In this document: positions 1 through 13,558 of the stretch, in pieces
How the letters are laid out: each line of letters begins with the position of its first letter
Numbering within the stretch: position 1 is the stretch's first letter
Assembly (NCBI GenBank): GCA_035771175.1
Contig: CM069593.1
Location: 17,298,908-17,362,907, forward strand
DNA from: Paratinospora sagittata
Lineage: Eukaryota > Streptophyta > Magnoliopsida > Ranunculales > Menispermaceae
Direction: 5' to 3'
Length of the DNA stretch: 64,000 bases
Position numbers and translations under genes: made by a program
Notes under the pieces: generated by a model
What the model was told of the DNA's origin: nothing
What the model saw: the letters and a program-made list of their open reading frames with translations, nothing else
The model's database searches: none

Positions 1-957
1 GCTGAGAAAATATCTAGGCGAACCTTATACACGCTTTCTTCACTCTGTTTATTTGGGTAGGTATGTGGGTCATTGCGAGTTTTAAGTCTTTCTGTACGAA
101 TGATTACTATGATCACAGATTTATTTTCGTTAGCACTAGCGAATTTATACGGGCTCTGGGCTTATTTGCCTCTTACGAGTTCCCAGAACTGACAGGTAAG
201 GAAAATTGAAGAATAACCGCTCAGATAACACACTTCTGTTAGAGGCCAAGCAATGATACGACTTCAAAATGATGAATAGAGAAACTTAAAAAGTCCAATT
301 CAATACGATGCAAGGAGAAGAAAGGTGACAGTTAATCAGATAGCAGAAAAAATCCATTTCCAAGTCGAATAAAATACCACTGATGTCAATTGGTTTGATC
401 ACGGAACCAAGCACTACTTATTAATCATATTGAATCCATTAAAAAAGGAGATAAAGGGAATTGATGATGATCCCCTCCCCATTTTCTCCTGTAGGTAGTA
501 TTAAGTACACCATTATAAGCTCGATGTTCAGCTTCCTCAAAACACACAAAAATATTGCCTGACTTTGTCTATCAACGTAACACTATAACATAAAAAGATG
601 CCAAAATGTAAAAACGAAAATAGATGAACCTAACAGCCAAATGAGCAGTAAATACTGCCTTCGAACCACTTTCTCGTGTTCCTTCCTATTGATGTAGAGA
701 CGTCCTTGTGTTCTAGCAGTAGATATGGCAAAGGAAACTGCATTACCGAGGTATAGCTAAAAGGGCAGTTGATGCTACCAAAAGGACTTCTCTGCAATTT
801 GATGGAATTTCCAACTTCCATTTATTCTTGAACCCAGCTCACCTGTAGAAGAGATCTTATAGCAGTCAAATAAAGTGAATAAATTTTATTTGTAGTCACA
901 TAAGGTAAGATTAAGAAAAAGATCCACTAAATATTGAGACTAGTGGAGCTCACCTCC
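1..957. other. 3' flank of CAC3, no gene recognised
   Basis: No coding exon could be supported on either strand. The stretch lies directly downstream of the CAC3 stop codon on the minus strand and probably includes its 3' untranslated region. A donor-like GTGAG follows the stop codon within about ten bases, so a 3' UTR intron is possible but not shown. Confidence 0.4.
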
Positions 958-3900
958 TTAACCAAAACTGCGACCTTGAGTTCTACTGATGTTAACCTCT
1001 ACTTTTGAGGAATCAGCTTTCGGAGCTTCCTGGTTCAAATTCCCATCAAGTCCTCCCGAAGTTTCAATTGCTTGTGCAATCTCCATTTTCAGCTTTTCCT
1101 GTTTCTCGATTAATTCAGAGGAATTCACAGCTTCTGCAAGGCTCTGCTTGATCTGCTGCTTTAAAGCATCAATTCTATTTTGTTGCTCAGTATTAGGTGT
1201 CCTTCCCGCCTTTGCCACTTCAATCTTGAGCAACTCTATCTTGTTCCTAAGATCTGTTGAGTTAACGGTATCTTTTATTTTCTCAACGATTTCCTTGTCC
1301 ATTTCTTCAATCTTTCCCTTCAAGTCTGGTAATGAAGTCAGCTCTAAGTCTTTAGCTTTCGATTTTACAAGCTGGACATCCAAATTCAAGGACTTGAGAA
1401 CATTGGCGAACTCTAATTCTATTTCTTTCTTTGTTTTCACAATTTTCTCTTTCAAGTCATGTTCCAAAACTCCTTGTTTGGGTGATCCAGCACGGGCAAC
1501 ATCAGCCTTAAGCTCTTCAATCTTCTCCTTTACATCAGATTTCTCCATGATTTCATCAAATTTCTTATTTATTTCCTGTTTCAGTGTCGTTACTTTCTCA
1601 TTCTGCTCCGCAAGTTTCTTGGCTTGGGACATTTCCTTCAGCATGTCAAGCTTCAAATTGAAGCTCGAGTAATTAGGAGCTCCCGAGAGAACATGGTTGA
1701 AATCCTGAGTGAGTTTATCGATTTTGTCCTTCAGTCCTGGATCCACAGTTTGGTCTGATGTACTCCTTATTTTAGCAAATTCCTCACGCAGTGCCTTAAG
1801 CTTGCCCTCAAGTGCCATGGCTTTGACAGCCTCAGTAAATTCCAGATCAACCTCCCGTTTCAGTTTCTCTATCATCTCATTTAGACCCAAGACACCCGAC
1901 TCTGCAGGCTTGGGAGATGATTCCTGGGCCTTCAGAATTTGTTGTCTAAGCTTTTCAACCTCATCTTCCAATTCAAGGTCTGGAGTTTTACTATTCTCTC
2001 CCCTTTGAACAATAGGTTCTTCTTTCTTTTTCATGTTCTTTTTCTTTTCTGGAGGTACCGGTATGCCTTCTTGGAATCCACCCAATATACGGAACTTCAA
2101 GTTCCGATGCTGTAGCAGTGTTGGTGTGTCCATCTTCAGGAGTTCCTGTGCAAGCAGAAAATAAGACGAGCTTAGAATTTGATTGGATGGAGAAGATTTG
2201 AGAAGGATCTACTATTCCTGTTACTTACATCCATTGCCTCAACTATTGCCTTCTTTATCTGTTGTGAAGTCCAAGTTGGATCAGCATGTGCACCACCAAG
2301 AGGTTCCTGTCAAAACACAGCTCATGCAAGGTAAATACCTGGTAGGATGAAGAAAAAATGCAGCACAATAAGTGAGAATATGAATGTGTGCGCATGTGCC
2401 AACACGTATGTGTCTGTGTGATAGTGAGGGGAAGAACGGAATCATCCAATCAATCAAACATGATACACTTTCTGGTTAAACAGACCCAGGTTGGTAATTA
2501 CAGCTCGGTGCTTCTGATGGACTAATGCTCTCATCTAGAAGTACCCACACAAAAATAGGTGAGACGAAATGTTCACCAATCGCTGGAGGAACAAACTCAA
2601 AGCTACCTTCAGCCAAAACAAAACTTTCTTATCACCAGTGTTGTAAATGTGTCACCCAGGCATTTTAGAACCAAACCACCTAGGCAGTAGAAAGATCCTG
2701 GAATTTAAAAAAGTATGGGTTTATTTAAAGTTTCTTCAAGCATTTCTACCAATTTAAAAAGTATAGGTGCCACCCTTTCATTGATTTCCTCCTATCTCCC
2801 TTTTCTTCTGAAACCTTAATCCAGAAAACCCTGTAATTAGTTAAAAATAAATTGATGTGAAAGCAGATGGAAGATTTGCAATGCATGTTTTATTGCTTAC
2901 AGATCTCGTTTTTTTTCTTCTTCTCCCTTTCCTCCTCGAGTCATTTATTAGTACTGAAAGATCTATTTTGATGCTTGATTGAGCAAGAAATTAAGTAATT
3001 TACCTTTTTTAAATATATGATGTGTGTGATGCATTTTTTTTATAACACAGTGTAAAGGGTGACATTGAGCCATCAATTATGATTGGATCATGTTAAGTGT
3101 AAATTCATATTGATTATTAAATTCTTGTATATGATAACATTGCTCACTATTAATGCATCTATGTTTATATGTAGTTAATCATTTAATTGTTAGGAGATAA
3201 ATAAATAATTTGATTTATCACCTAAGTCTCTCATGTGGCACCACCTTGTCCATGCCTTCACCCATTGGAAACGAGATTTCGCAAATCACAAAATTAGAAC
3301 CCATTTTTTAGACTGTCATGTTGTATAGAGATAAATATACCCGTGCCTTATGCACCTAATATCCATAAGCCTAGAGGAGAGAGTGAATGAAACCAAGCAT
3401 GGAAGATTAAAGACGACGGCAACAACAATAATAATAACCTTGAAAAGAAAAAAAAAAATAATGATGATGGTGATGATGATGAGAAAGAATAACTAGCTGA
3501 AATAAAAATCCAACAAGGAGAAGAATATTACAGGGATAATTCCATCAGCAATTTTCAGCTTACACAACTCTGTAGCAGTTATCTTCAACTTCTCAGCTGC
3601 CTGCAAAGATAATCTTAAACAGTCTATGAAAAATGAAAATCACATCATGAGGATTATATACAAGCTGATGGGCGACATGTATACCTTTGGAGAAGCTTTG
3701 GCAGTCTTCCATAAAATTGCGGCACAAGCTTCAGGGCTGTAGCATGAACAAAAAAGAGCATAAAACTTAGAAATTGGCATTTACAGAGTGTGGAGTTGCA
3801 TGGGAAAAATCATTCTTTTTTGTTTCTGTGACGTATAAGAGAATTATGATGATTTGCTTGTATGTGAAATTCAGGAAAAATCAGAGTTTCTCCAAATCTT

Positions 3901-6900
3901 ACACTCAAAATGATAAATGCTAAGAAAAAACTATAAATGTATGACTTGACAATAGAATACCACATTTGCTAATAGATGTATATTTACCAAGTATCAATAT
4001 ACAATTTTGTAACCTAAAACTAAAATCAGATAAGGCTCCCAGGGATTTGTCCAGTCACATTATGTTTCTCAAAGTCTTGAAGCCTTTAATCAGTGTATTC
4101 TTCAGTTTGATTCAGAGTTAGGGGGAGTGGTGAATCAAGCTACTATAATGTCAAAAAGTAAAGAGAGAAAGACAGAGAGAGACTTCAAAGAAAAATGATA
4201 AAGCTGAAATAAAGTTCTCAGGGCCAACAAAATCAATGCCAACAGACAAGCAACATTTTAAATTTTAGAAATGGTTTTGTAACAGTGTTTTTGGCTCAAG
4301 TAGGTCACATCAAAGTTTGCCATTGTGTTCATTTCTTGTTAATATGTTCTCCTCTAAGACTTAAAACAATGTTCACATGTCTGAAATGGCAACCACCCTC
4401 TTGCGAACCAAAGCCAGTAAATTGAATTTTATGTTGAGCACAAACTAGTTACTTTGAGCCTGTGTTGATTGTGACATGCACCAGCCCATGTTGGGTGACA
4501 TATTTCAACACTTAAAACTACAGAGAAAACACAGTTTATGTAATCACCTGGCAACATAGAAAACTGCATTCTCAAGCATGAGCAATTTATTCGCACAAGC
4601 AATGGCCAGAGCACCACCAGATCCACCTTCTCCAATAACAATAGTAACAATTGGAACCTTTAGACCAAACATAGTCCTCAAGTTGTGGGCTATAGCTTCA
4701 CCCTGCATGTGAGAAACGTAATTCATAAGCCACAGATTAATGAACATCAAGGATTATATGTAAAATGATTTCCATACTTGGCCTAATTCCTCCGATTTGA
4801 GGTCTGCAAAAGCCCCGGGCGTATCAACAAAAGTGATTATAGGGAATCCATGATGATCTGCATAGTACATCATCCGTAGAGCCTTCCGATAACTGTTTGA
4901 ACATCAAAATACCTTGTAAAAGTCTTATAAACATTGCCTGAGAATTGACACATAACAAAACATAAAGATTTTTTTCATAATAGAGCAAACTATGACAATC
5001 TATAAACTATTAAGGTATTATAAATGCAACATGAAAGCAGAAGTATTCCTTCACAATCTTCAATGACTTTTTTTTTTTGATAAGGCAATTCTCAATATTA
5101 GCTACCTTATAGTTTGATGGTAAACTATTTCTTCGCATAAAGATTAGTTAGGAACCAAAAAGGATATACCCATGTGGAGTAGGCATTCCAAAGTTGCGTT
5201 GAATATTCTCCTTAGTATTCCTGCCTTTCTGGTGACCCATGAACATATAGCTTCTACCATCTATGGTTCCAAGACCAGTAACAATAGCAGGATCATCATA
5301 ACCTTGTCGATCTCCATGAAGCTCTACAAACTGGGAAACAGAAGGAAAATCAAAACAAATGACATCAGATAATTTCCCAGTAGAGTAATAATGCCTAGAC
5401 CTTGAATGAGAGCATAGACAAAAGTAGAAAGTTTGTTCACGAGAATAGCAGGACCTTCTCAGTGATGGTCAGCACATGGTCAAGAAAAGTGGGCCTGTTA
5501 GGATGCCGGGCAATATTCACACGTTGTATGGGAGTCAGATGAGTATATAAGTCTTTTAAGGCCTGAAAATTACATAAAAAGTTCTGTCAGCACCATTCAG
5601 AAAAACATCTACAGAAGGAGCACGTAAGTTAACACCACAGCTGCATGGATGAGCGCATCCCTATGTTCAGTGTTGAATAACTTTAAACATGTAGTCCTTT
5701 CATTTCTTTTTTGTCTTGATGACCAAATACATCTATCAATATTTCTTTAATTCTGCTATTGATAAATCCCAAAGTTTAGTAGTAGGATTAAGTACAGTAA
5801 TACAATATCCAGCAACTTTAGTTTCTCACACCTTGAATAAAGGATATATACTAAATACAGAGATTTCCTCTTTCATTGTTGGGAAGAACAAATTTAACAA
5901 ATTAGAAAGAATGCAAGATAGAAACAAGGCTCAATGAATACAAGAGTATATAACCAGGGAAAACAACAAAAACTTGTGGAGAGCAAAATGTCAAACCAAT
6001 CAAAGGACAATCAGTCAAAATGATCATCATGCCTCTTATGGAAACAGTACTTACAGAAATAAATAATCTATTTTTGCATCCAAGTTTTAACTTGGCTGTC
6101 AACTGTTCAAATCTTATCCAAAGAGGCCGTCAACTGTTCAAGTTTTCATATTGTTTCAGTGCGATAGAAAAATCTAGGTTAACAAGCATAAAAATATATA
6201 TAATTAAATCCTGAGCAAAGGTTTGTGAAAAACATAAAAGAAAGGAAAAATGAAATTCTCTCTCATGGCAATCACAACAATGATGTTAGAAACAAAGCAG
6301 CAGTTCATCTATTACAATTTTTTTCTATTCACTTATTTAATCTCATAAATTAGGGCAAAGTCGGTCGGCCTCTTCACTTTACGATCAACATCAAGTGGGC
6401 AATAATTGACAGGAACCAAATTAAGATTATGCAACGATCATCATAACAAGCTGTTTTATCCATCAAATGTCTTTGAAATTATCAATCTAAACTCTCCAGA
6501 CAACACTGAATGCAAGATTTGGAACAAGAAATTACAAGAAGACACTGAAAGAAACAAACAGGGACACCAACACCATTTGCATACCCTAAAACAGCTTTAT
6601 TTTTCATTGACCACAAATAATAAGACAAAAAGCTTTGAACATAAAATCATGCTTAAAGTTAAAGTGCTTAGAATATCGTCCATATTTTAGCTTGATTTAA
6701 TACCACGTAAATTCTTTCATATCAAAGAATATACCAGCTAAGAAGTAGCATTCAGCAAATCATTCAAAATATGAAATGAAATTACTTGATGATATTTATT
6801 CTCCAGTGAGTTGATCTGGTCACTGAAGTCTAGTCCGGTTTCTTGAGCCATCTTCCGAACCTACAAGCAAGAGAAACAGAGTTCTGAAATGATGTTGACA

Positions 6901-7287
6901 TGAAGCTTCAATTAAGCTCTAGCTATAAGCATTTCAAAATGAAACAAAAATACTTACATCAATGATTTTCTTCTCTAGATCCATAAGCGGCTTCTCGAAA
7001 TCCAGAGTAACTGGCTTCTGCTTCTCCTTCAAAGGTTTGAAATGTGAGAGATGACTAAGAACTCCACCTTTGACATTTGGATCAGCATCATCGGGCCATG
7101 GATACTCATGCTTCTTCCCTTTCCTAATCTTTGCAACAACAGTACACGTCCTCTTAATACTATCCAATCGCGCCCTCCCTAGGGCCTTCAAAGGAACACC
7201 AGTGATACCATTCCTCGAGCTACGTAGAAGATCCGAAGCCGACGAAGTAGCTGACAATGTAACAGGAGAATAAGGTACAGAAGCCAT
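958..7287 (-). CDS. CAC3: Plastid acetyl-CoA carboxylase, carboxyltransferase subunit alpha
   Basis: Alpha subunit of the carboxyltransferase half of plastid heteromeric acetyl-CoA carboxylase, which moves the carboxyl group from biotin to acetyl-CoA to make malonyl-CoA for fatty acid synthesis. Ten exons fit in phase: 7287-6958, 6860-6786, 5562-5455, 5330-5170, 4892-4778, 4702-4548, 3736-3685, 3600-3532, 2306-2229 and 2145-958, giving 776 residues, close to the family length. The N-terminus is Ser/Ala/Arg-rich like a plastid transit peptide. Exons 4-7 hold the crotonase-like core, with [15 protein letters not shown] and the glycine-rich [11 protein letters not shown]. The last 395 residues form a charged heptad-like coiled-coil extension found only in plant alpha subunits. 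An in-frame ATG seven codons upstream (7308) exists; 7287 was chosen because MASV begins the transit peptide. The 8 kb duplication starts inside intron 2 but leaves this copy complete. Confidence 0.95.
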
Positions 7288-7369
7288 TCTCAAGTTCCGA
7301 CAGTACATGACGACGACTCTACCTTCTCCACAAAATCAATCAAATTCACAACAATCCTCACCAAAATAC

Positions 7370-7725
7370 CTGCATATCGAAACAAGAATCTACAAAATTA
7401 ATCAAAACAAACCGAAACGGACCACCAATCATCAACAACCTCATCAATATTTACCAATCGAAGAACATAACACCATAATCAGAACGCAATTGCAACTCCT
7501 AAGCTAATTCAAACAAAAAAAGTTACACAAACATTAGAAATTTATCCAAGACCGACTCAAAGCTTACCAATCAAAGAACATAACATCATAATAATCAGTA
7601 AACAAATTTGCAACTCTGAGCTAATTCAAGCAAAAATTACACAAACATTACGAATTTAAGAAAAAAATTCTTCAAATCAAACAAAGAAATTTCAAATATA
7701 CCTGAGAAAAATCACAAACGCTTAC
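7370..7725 (-). other. Probable 5' UTR intron of CAC3
   Basis: On the minus strand a donor CAA|GTAAGC (GT at 7725-7724) and an acceptor GCAG| ending at 7370 bound a T-rich stretch between a C/T-rich leader (about 7726-7910) and the leader just before the start codon. This is inferred from splice signals only. In copy B the donor reads GTAGGC instead of GTAAGC. Confidence 0.5.
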
Positions 7726-8034
7726 TTGAAATATCGTGCGGACTAAGTGAAGAAGATCTAATCCGTGACGGCGAAGACGAGAAAGATAAGCGAGGGATTT
7801 GAATCTTTAATGGAAGAACAGAGAGAGATTGTGTGAGAAAACCTAGAATGTGAGCGGAGATCGTGAGCGAGCGAGAGGAAGAAAGAAGAGCATGGAGCTG
7901 ATAGCCTCGCTGTGTCTTTAAGACCCTATTTTTGGGTTTTTGTTTTCACAGGTCTAAAAATGAAATGGAACCAACGTTTCGATACTTCTTATGCGCGTAG
8001 GAGACCTTTTTCGGTTTGGCCGTTGGGGCTTTGG

Positions 8035-8425
8035 AGTCGCTTGTCGACAGTGCTGTCACACGTGGGGATCCTACCCTACACGTGTTTACATCGATGGTTT
8101 CGAGACACTCTTCTCTGGCAATCTTGTAGGTTGTAGGTTGTACTTATTACTGTGTTTAAGTGTCCAGAAGTAAACATTTCGAGGAACTCAAAAATGCCTT
8201 AATAAGTTTCTGTTATAATTATACGATTTTAATGAGAAACTATTGACAGAGTTAATAAGGTTTTTTTTTTTTTCAACAAATATGGACGCACCAGATACTT
8301 TAGATTGGGTGTTTCATAAATGCATAGTGAGGAAAAAATATGGGCCAAAGCCCAATGTTAGGCAGGGCTTTGTTTGTGTTTCAGTCATTACTTTGGGCTT
8401 TGGGCTTTGGGCTTTGATTTAGTTT
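8035..8425 (-). promoter_or_regulatory. CAC3 upstream region with G-boxes and TGGGC site II motifs
   Basis: Two perfect CACGTG G-boxes lie at 8059-8064 and 8079-8084. Further out, 8340-8420 holds a cluster of TGGGC motifs on both strands, including three GGGCTTT units in a row near 8393-8416. G-boxes bind bZIP/bHLH factors and TGGGC site II elements bind TCP factors, commonly upstream of housekeeping genes. Copy B repeats the arrangement near 16070-16420, with one GGGCTTT unit changed to CGGCTTT. Regulatory function is inferred from motif content and position. Confidence 0.45.
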
Positions 8426-8514
8426 GGATTCTAGTGAGAACCACTTGAATAATGAAGACATTCATTACACTTTTTCATAGTTCTATATGGTAATAGTTGA
8501 ATTCCAATTTCATT

Positions 8515-8687
8515 CCTTTTTTTTTATTTTTTATTTTTGAGATCAGTGAATATCAGGAACTTACACCACTAATCCCTCGAGTACACTGCCACAAACATTC
8601 AAGAACAACGGATGGCTAACAAGTGGTGGGAGCTGAGTCAAACTCGAGACCTTCAACTTAACCATTGAACCAACCGACTATTGGTTT
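8515..8687 (-). mobile_element. tRNA-derived SINE, copy A
   Basis: A T-rich stretch at 8515-8538 is the A-rich tail of a minus-strand element. At the far end the reverse strand shows a tRNA-like A box (GGTTGGTTCAATGGTTAAG) followed by a B-box-like GTCTCGAGTTTGACTC. The direct repeat ATTTCATT at 8507-8514 and 8688-8695 fits a target-site duplication. Copy B (16498-16603) has lost the tail. Confidence 0.65.
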
Positions 8688-9559
8688 ATTTCATTTCTCA
8701 TTTAACATTTTTCTTTACATAATATGTAAGAATTGTACATCAGTAATAACAAAATTATTTATTAAAAAGGACAGATCTTGACAGGAAATTAAAAACAACA
8801 TTCTTAACATAGTTTCTAAACTTTAACTACTTATGATTGATCATTGATGTGATTGGATTATCATCATTAAAAATAATTTAAATGCATTAAAAAGTCATTG
8901 AAATATTAAGTTTTTAACCAAATTAAAGAATTAGTTAATATTTATATAACTTTGTGCCATTTGTTACGTTACTACAACGTTTTACTTGGTCATGTTATTA
9001 TTATTAGGTAAGGCATGTTGGCAGATGAACCTAAATCTCACCTGCCTATGAATTTAAAGCTCAACCAAATCAAGATATTCTGGCTTAATTAGTTTGACAT
9101 TAATTTCTATAACAATTTAGGTTTGCTTGTGGTCTAATTATTGCTTGTATTTAAAAAGTTTTGTATTGTTCATCCAATCACTTAAGTTTTTTATGGTACA
9201 TCTAATTCAGATTTATATTACTTACTTTTCTTGTACGTGTCTCACAGCATATTTGCTATATAAAAGGTTAAAATCTATAAAAATAAATAATTTTTTTTAT
9301 TTTTTTGAGAAACAAGAAGCTAGAGACAATACATTGATGCAACTTGGTTAATACAACCTAAAGGGAAGTCTCCATCTAAGCCTTTTTCAACCTAATATAC
9401 CCTAAAAAAGTTTACCTTATTTTTATTTTAAGAAAATTAATTTTATATATGTAAGAAAAATATTTTAAAAATACATTTTTTATTAAAACTGTGAGTGCAT
9501 GATTCGAGAGACTTTTAGCCGTCATTTATTCAAGTTACGTGAATTCAATATCTCTTAAA

Positions 9560-9560
9560 G

Positions 9561-9592
<32 letters not shown>
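9560..9592. repeat. (TAA)n microsatellite
   Basis: About ten TAA/ATA units in a row. The copy B counterpart near 17470-17487 is much shorter, showing slippage after the duplication. Confidence 0.8.
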
Positions 9593-9744
9593 GTGTTAAG
9601 AATGTGTATTTCTCCAACATTACTCTTTTTATAATAATATAAACGATATAGACAATTAAACTAAAAAAGCAGGATATATATACTTTGGTGAGCTTGTATA
9701 ATTCAGTGTTTCCACCGTGCTTGATGGTGAGAATTGAGGGGCAA

Positions 9745-9935
9745 AGCCACGTGTTGCGACAAAGAGGAGTCGCTCTCACGTGAAAGCAATTGCAAATTGA
9801 GACAATCGCAACTCCAAATTCCAGCGAACTCTTGAGATTTCAATATCACCACAGCCCCCACAAGTAATTGCAAGCCAACGACAACGTCACCGCGCTAATC
9901 GCAAGTAAACTCGGACCCTGTATGACACGTGTCGG
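9745..9935. promoter_or_regulatory. Cluster of three CACGTG G-boxes, copy A
   Basis: CACGTG occurs at 9748-9753, 9777-9782 and 9926-9931 within a locally GC-richer island. The third has the ABRE-like context ACACGTGTC. In copy B the first two persist (17644 and 17673) but the third is CATGTG. The cluster is about 4.5 kb from the small gene's start and 2.5 kb from CAC3, so a target gene cannot be assigned. Confidence 0.4.
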
Positions 9936-10283
9936 AGCAAACAACCCTAACCAGTAACTAACCGTAGTTATTTTTTCTTAACCCAACAGTTAGCCCCATT
10001 GTCAATTCATAGTAAAAGTTTACAATTTTGCCATTTGAACTGGCTTATATATTTTCAGATTGTTGCATTTTTGTATCATAACTTTGAATTTCATTTTAGA
10101 GTGCCTTCTCCATCACATAAATGAATAAATTAATTACATCTGTATATAAGCAAAGAAGTTATGAAATTGCAAAATAAAAAAAAGTTATGAAAAGTAAATA
10201 ACATTAAAATTGAAATTATTGTAAGAAGCATATAAATTTCTTTTTTTCTTTTTTTTTTTGTTGAAAAAAAATAATGTCAGTAG

Positions 10284-10494
10284 TTTTTTTTTTTTTATTA
10301 CTGATTTTCTAGCACCGAAGGTGTCCTTTTTTTTTGAGCAAAATTAATCCTTTCGGACTAAGGCATTACGGCGGCATTTGGACTAACTTTTTTAATAGGA
10401 GAGGATAAATGAGGATACGCCTAAGCTCGAACTCGAGACTTAGTCTTCAACCCCACTTATACTCAATTCTTCATCTAACTGAGCTACCATTAGT
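10284..10494 (-). mobile_element. tRNA-derived SINE with target-site duplication, copy A
   Basis: The minus-strand element ends in poly(A), seen as a run of T from 10284. Its 5' end carries a clear A box (GGTAGCTCAGTTAGATGA) and B box (GTCTCGAGTTCGAGC). ATGTCAGTAG flanks it at 10274-10283 and 10495-10504. Copy B's version (about 18080-18294) retains the right repeat, but a deletion removed the left one. Confidence 0.8.
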
Positions 10495-10752
10495 ATGTCA
10501 GTAGTCAGTTGTATATTTAACTTCATCTTTATTCTTGACCCATTCATTTTCTTCATCCTCTAGAGAGCGACAATGATAAGAGTTGAATATAAAACTTTTA
10601 AATTTCAAAGCTAACTTTTTACCAACTACATCAATTCTAAGTTGGGCTATAAATTTTGGAATTTTGTAATTAATTACAAATTTATAAGGGTTTTGTAGTT
10701 GCATTAATTAGGACTCTTATTTGACTAATTATTTAAATGATTTTATGTAACG

Positions 10753-10755
<3 letters not shown>

Positions 10756-10793
<38 letters not shown>
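10756..10793. repeat. (AT)n microsatellite
   Basis: Nineteen AT units in copy A; the matching place in copy B (around 18550-18560) has only about five. Confidence 0.9.
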
Positions 10794-10797
<4 letters not shown>

Positions 10798-11282
10798 CTG
10801 TCTAACGTAAAATATATGAGTTCTATTATTTCTTATAAAGTTTTAGTTTAGATATTTTCATGAGTCTCATTCTACAATAGTCCCCAGCTCGTTCATTGCA
10901 GTTCCTACTTTAAAAACGACAATATATATATGGTTCTAATCCAATCAAGATCCCTTTTTATTAAATTATTAAAGTAAGGTTAATACTGATTCTTTCATCA
11001 CATATTTTTCAAAAATCTTATGCCATTTTGATTTATAGTAGTCACTTATTTTAACTAGAATTCCAGTAAAATTAATAATTTTCATCTAGTGCTAACTAGT
11101 CCAATTAAATCTCTAACTTCTTTAGATTTTTGGAGATATGTGTGTATTGTACAGATATTTCTAAATATACGTGTATTCCTAAAATATTCAAGAGAGATTA
11201 GGTGTCAGTGTTGACAAATGACATTGATATCCAACGTATATATAACATTAATACCCTTACATACAATTTAGTGCACTTACGT

Positions 11283-12309
11283 AATTTTTTTTTTTTCAAA
11301 ATAAACAAACAGATGTATTAATCAAAACAAAATTAGTTACAAAACAAAAGAGTACCAACAGTACTCAATAACAAGCAACAAGTAGAGACAACACCACCGC
11401 CCCTACGCAAGACTTACATGTAAGCATTATCTCCATTTCTTAACCCAATCATTAATAGAGAAGTCGCGGTTGATATTAAATGCCAATAGCCAAGAACTTG
11501 CCAAAAGAACAACTTCGTTCCATACTTCATCCTCACTCCTAGACGTACCATTAAAAACACGATAATTACGTTCTATCCAAATCATCCATAATGTTTTAAG
11601 ATTAGCTGCCCTCATGATATTAGCTTGGTTGCCCTTAAGACCTCGAATATGAGCTACCGTCAAACACTCTTCGCACAAAATAGAATAGGAAAATCTATCA
11701 TCAACTTGAATCGATTACTCGTTCCAAATCCTCAAGGAAAAAGGACATCCGAAGAAAAGGTGATCGGCACTATGTGCGCTATTGAAACACAAGGAATAAC
11801 AATAAGAGAGCAAGTAAATAAATAAAAGCTATCTTTGAAGATCATCACCTGTTAAGCTTATTATAGACTATGATCTATCCAAACATTTTTATATTAGATA
11901 AATGAAACATGAGCTTTTCAAATCAAAGGGGCAATAGGGAAAGAGGGGAAGGACGAGCCATCAATTATAAATTGCAAAAAGGATTTACAAGTAAATTGCT
12001 CGAAATGATGGAGAGTCCCATGTGAATCTATCAAGACCTGAGGACAAACAGACTAGGTAGAAATTCCAATAATTGGTTTTCATATGGGTTTGGTTGGCAA
12101 TGAAATGGGCAATGAGATCGTTAGGATAGGGCGTCACATGATAAAAGTCTACAAAAAGTTTTGTCAATGGAGTTTCGCTAAGCCAGCGGTATTCCCAAAA
12201 TCTGAAAGAGCAACCATCTCCAACCACAAGTTTAATAGGAAGGAACAATTCTAAAAGCAAAGAAATAACAAATTTTCAAAAACTTCAAAATGAATCAATG
12301 ATGATCTAA
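11283..12309 (-). mobile_element. 5'-truncated LINE, copy A
   Basis: A non-LTR retrotransposon tail on the minus strand. Poly(A) appears as a T run at 11285-11296. Two broken reading pieces (12260-11985 and 11678-11427) resemble the C-terminal part of plant LINE reverse transcriptase ORFs: VVGDGCSFRFWEYRWL, then LKTLWMIWIERNYRVFNG. A 15 bp near-identical repeat (TTAGTGCACTTAYGT) at 11268-11282 and 12310-12324 is the target-site duplication. Frames are interrupted, so the element is dead. The same insertion is in copy B. Confidence 0.85.
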
Positions 12310-13347
12310 TTAGTGCACTTATGTGTCACACCATATTGATCGTGTGATATTTGAATTTAAAGCTGTGAAATTCTAACTTTAGAATATATACACATATATA
12401 TATTTGTTGTTGTCGTTAGTTTATTGCATTTAAGGATCATAAATCTTTGAAAAATCAATTTGGAAGATAGCAATCATTTAATTAGTTTCATGCCTTGATG
12501 ACACTTGTAAAGAACGGCGCTCAAATCCAAAATATCTTTCAAAGGCAAGAAATTAAAGGTTGGACCCATCGATAACTAGATTCAAGATATTTGATCAAAA
12601 ACCGTACAATGAATATGCGAGATATTTTTGGATGGAGTAGTATCTATCATGGATCCTCTGTATGATAAAACACACCTTGCTAGATGATTCCATATTTCTC
12701 AAATTATATTATCCCACATTTTTAAAATGATATAAAATAAGTGTCGGTAAGGTGGGTCCTACCTCTCTTTCTTTCTTTTATTTATTTATTTTTATTTATT
12801 TTTTACGGTGGGAAAGGGAAAGGAATAGGTATGTCCTACTTAAATTATATATCCTATTTAGTAAAAGATAAATGCCCTGTAGACATAGGGCATCAATAAT
12901 AGTACCTTCTTGCAGAGTGGTTTTGTGTTGTTCCTCAACAAGTGTTTCCTTTATGTGTTGGATTTGTTATATAAATTTCTACTTAGTATTTTCTTCTAGC
13001 TTTGGGAAAAAGATTAATGACTAGCTATTAATTATCTACAATTTTTTTTTATTTTTTTTTTTGAAGGTAAATATGCAATTGAAGGGGAAAAGAAAAGATA
13101 CCATTATATATAAATGGTATCACTAAGAATCTAATATTCCTAAGTTCCTAACCCTTTATTTAGAGTTGAAGTAGTACTCAAAGTATTAATCCCAACTTAA
13201 CATATATTGAGTTTCTTAATTTAAAGTTAGAATTATAAGTACCTATATCCAACAGATTAAGGCATTATATGTAACTTTTCATATTATTCTATGAAACCAT
13301 AAGTATAACTACATATAATGTCCTTTAAATATAATACAATTACTAAG

Positions 13348-13558
13348 ACTGTGTTTGATTCGTGATATGAAAACTTGAATACAACTCAAAAAGCAAAAAT
13401 TCAGTAAATAATATTTTGTTATTTTCTGAAAACAATTTGTTTCCTTTATAAATTTCAAGAAAATGTTTTTAGATTTTAACTTACCAAATGTATTTTTTGT
13501 GTTTTAAGATTTTTGAATATAGAAAATTATATTCGAATCATAAATCAAACGCACCGTA
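13348..13558. mobile_element. MITE-like element with terminal inverted repeats, copy A
   Basis: The left end GACTGTGTTTGATTCGTGAT pairs with the reverse complement of the right end (ACGGTGCGTTTGATTTATGAT) around a short AT-rich interior with no coding capacity. This fits a small non-autonomous DNA transposon. The equivalent in copy B lies near 21425-21636. Exact ends and target duplication are not certain. Confidence 0.5.

Noticed and set aside
989..2008. Long plus-strand frames opposite the CAC3 last exon
   Set aside because: They are the antisense of the Lys/Glu-rich coiled-coil exon and give Ser/Phe-rich peptides with no family character.
10440..10494. Possible tRNA genes from A/B box sequences at several places
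   Set aside because: No cloverleaf can be formed; poly(A) tails and target duplications show they are SINEs.
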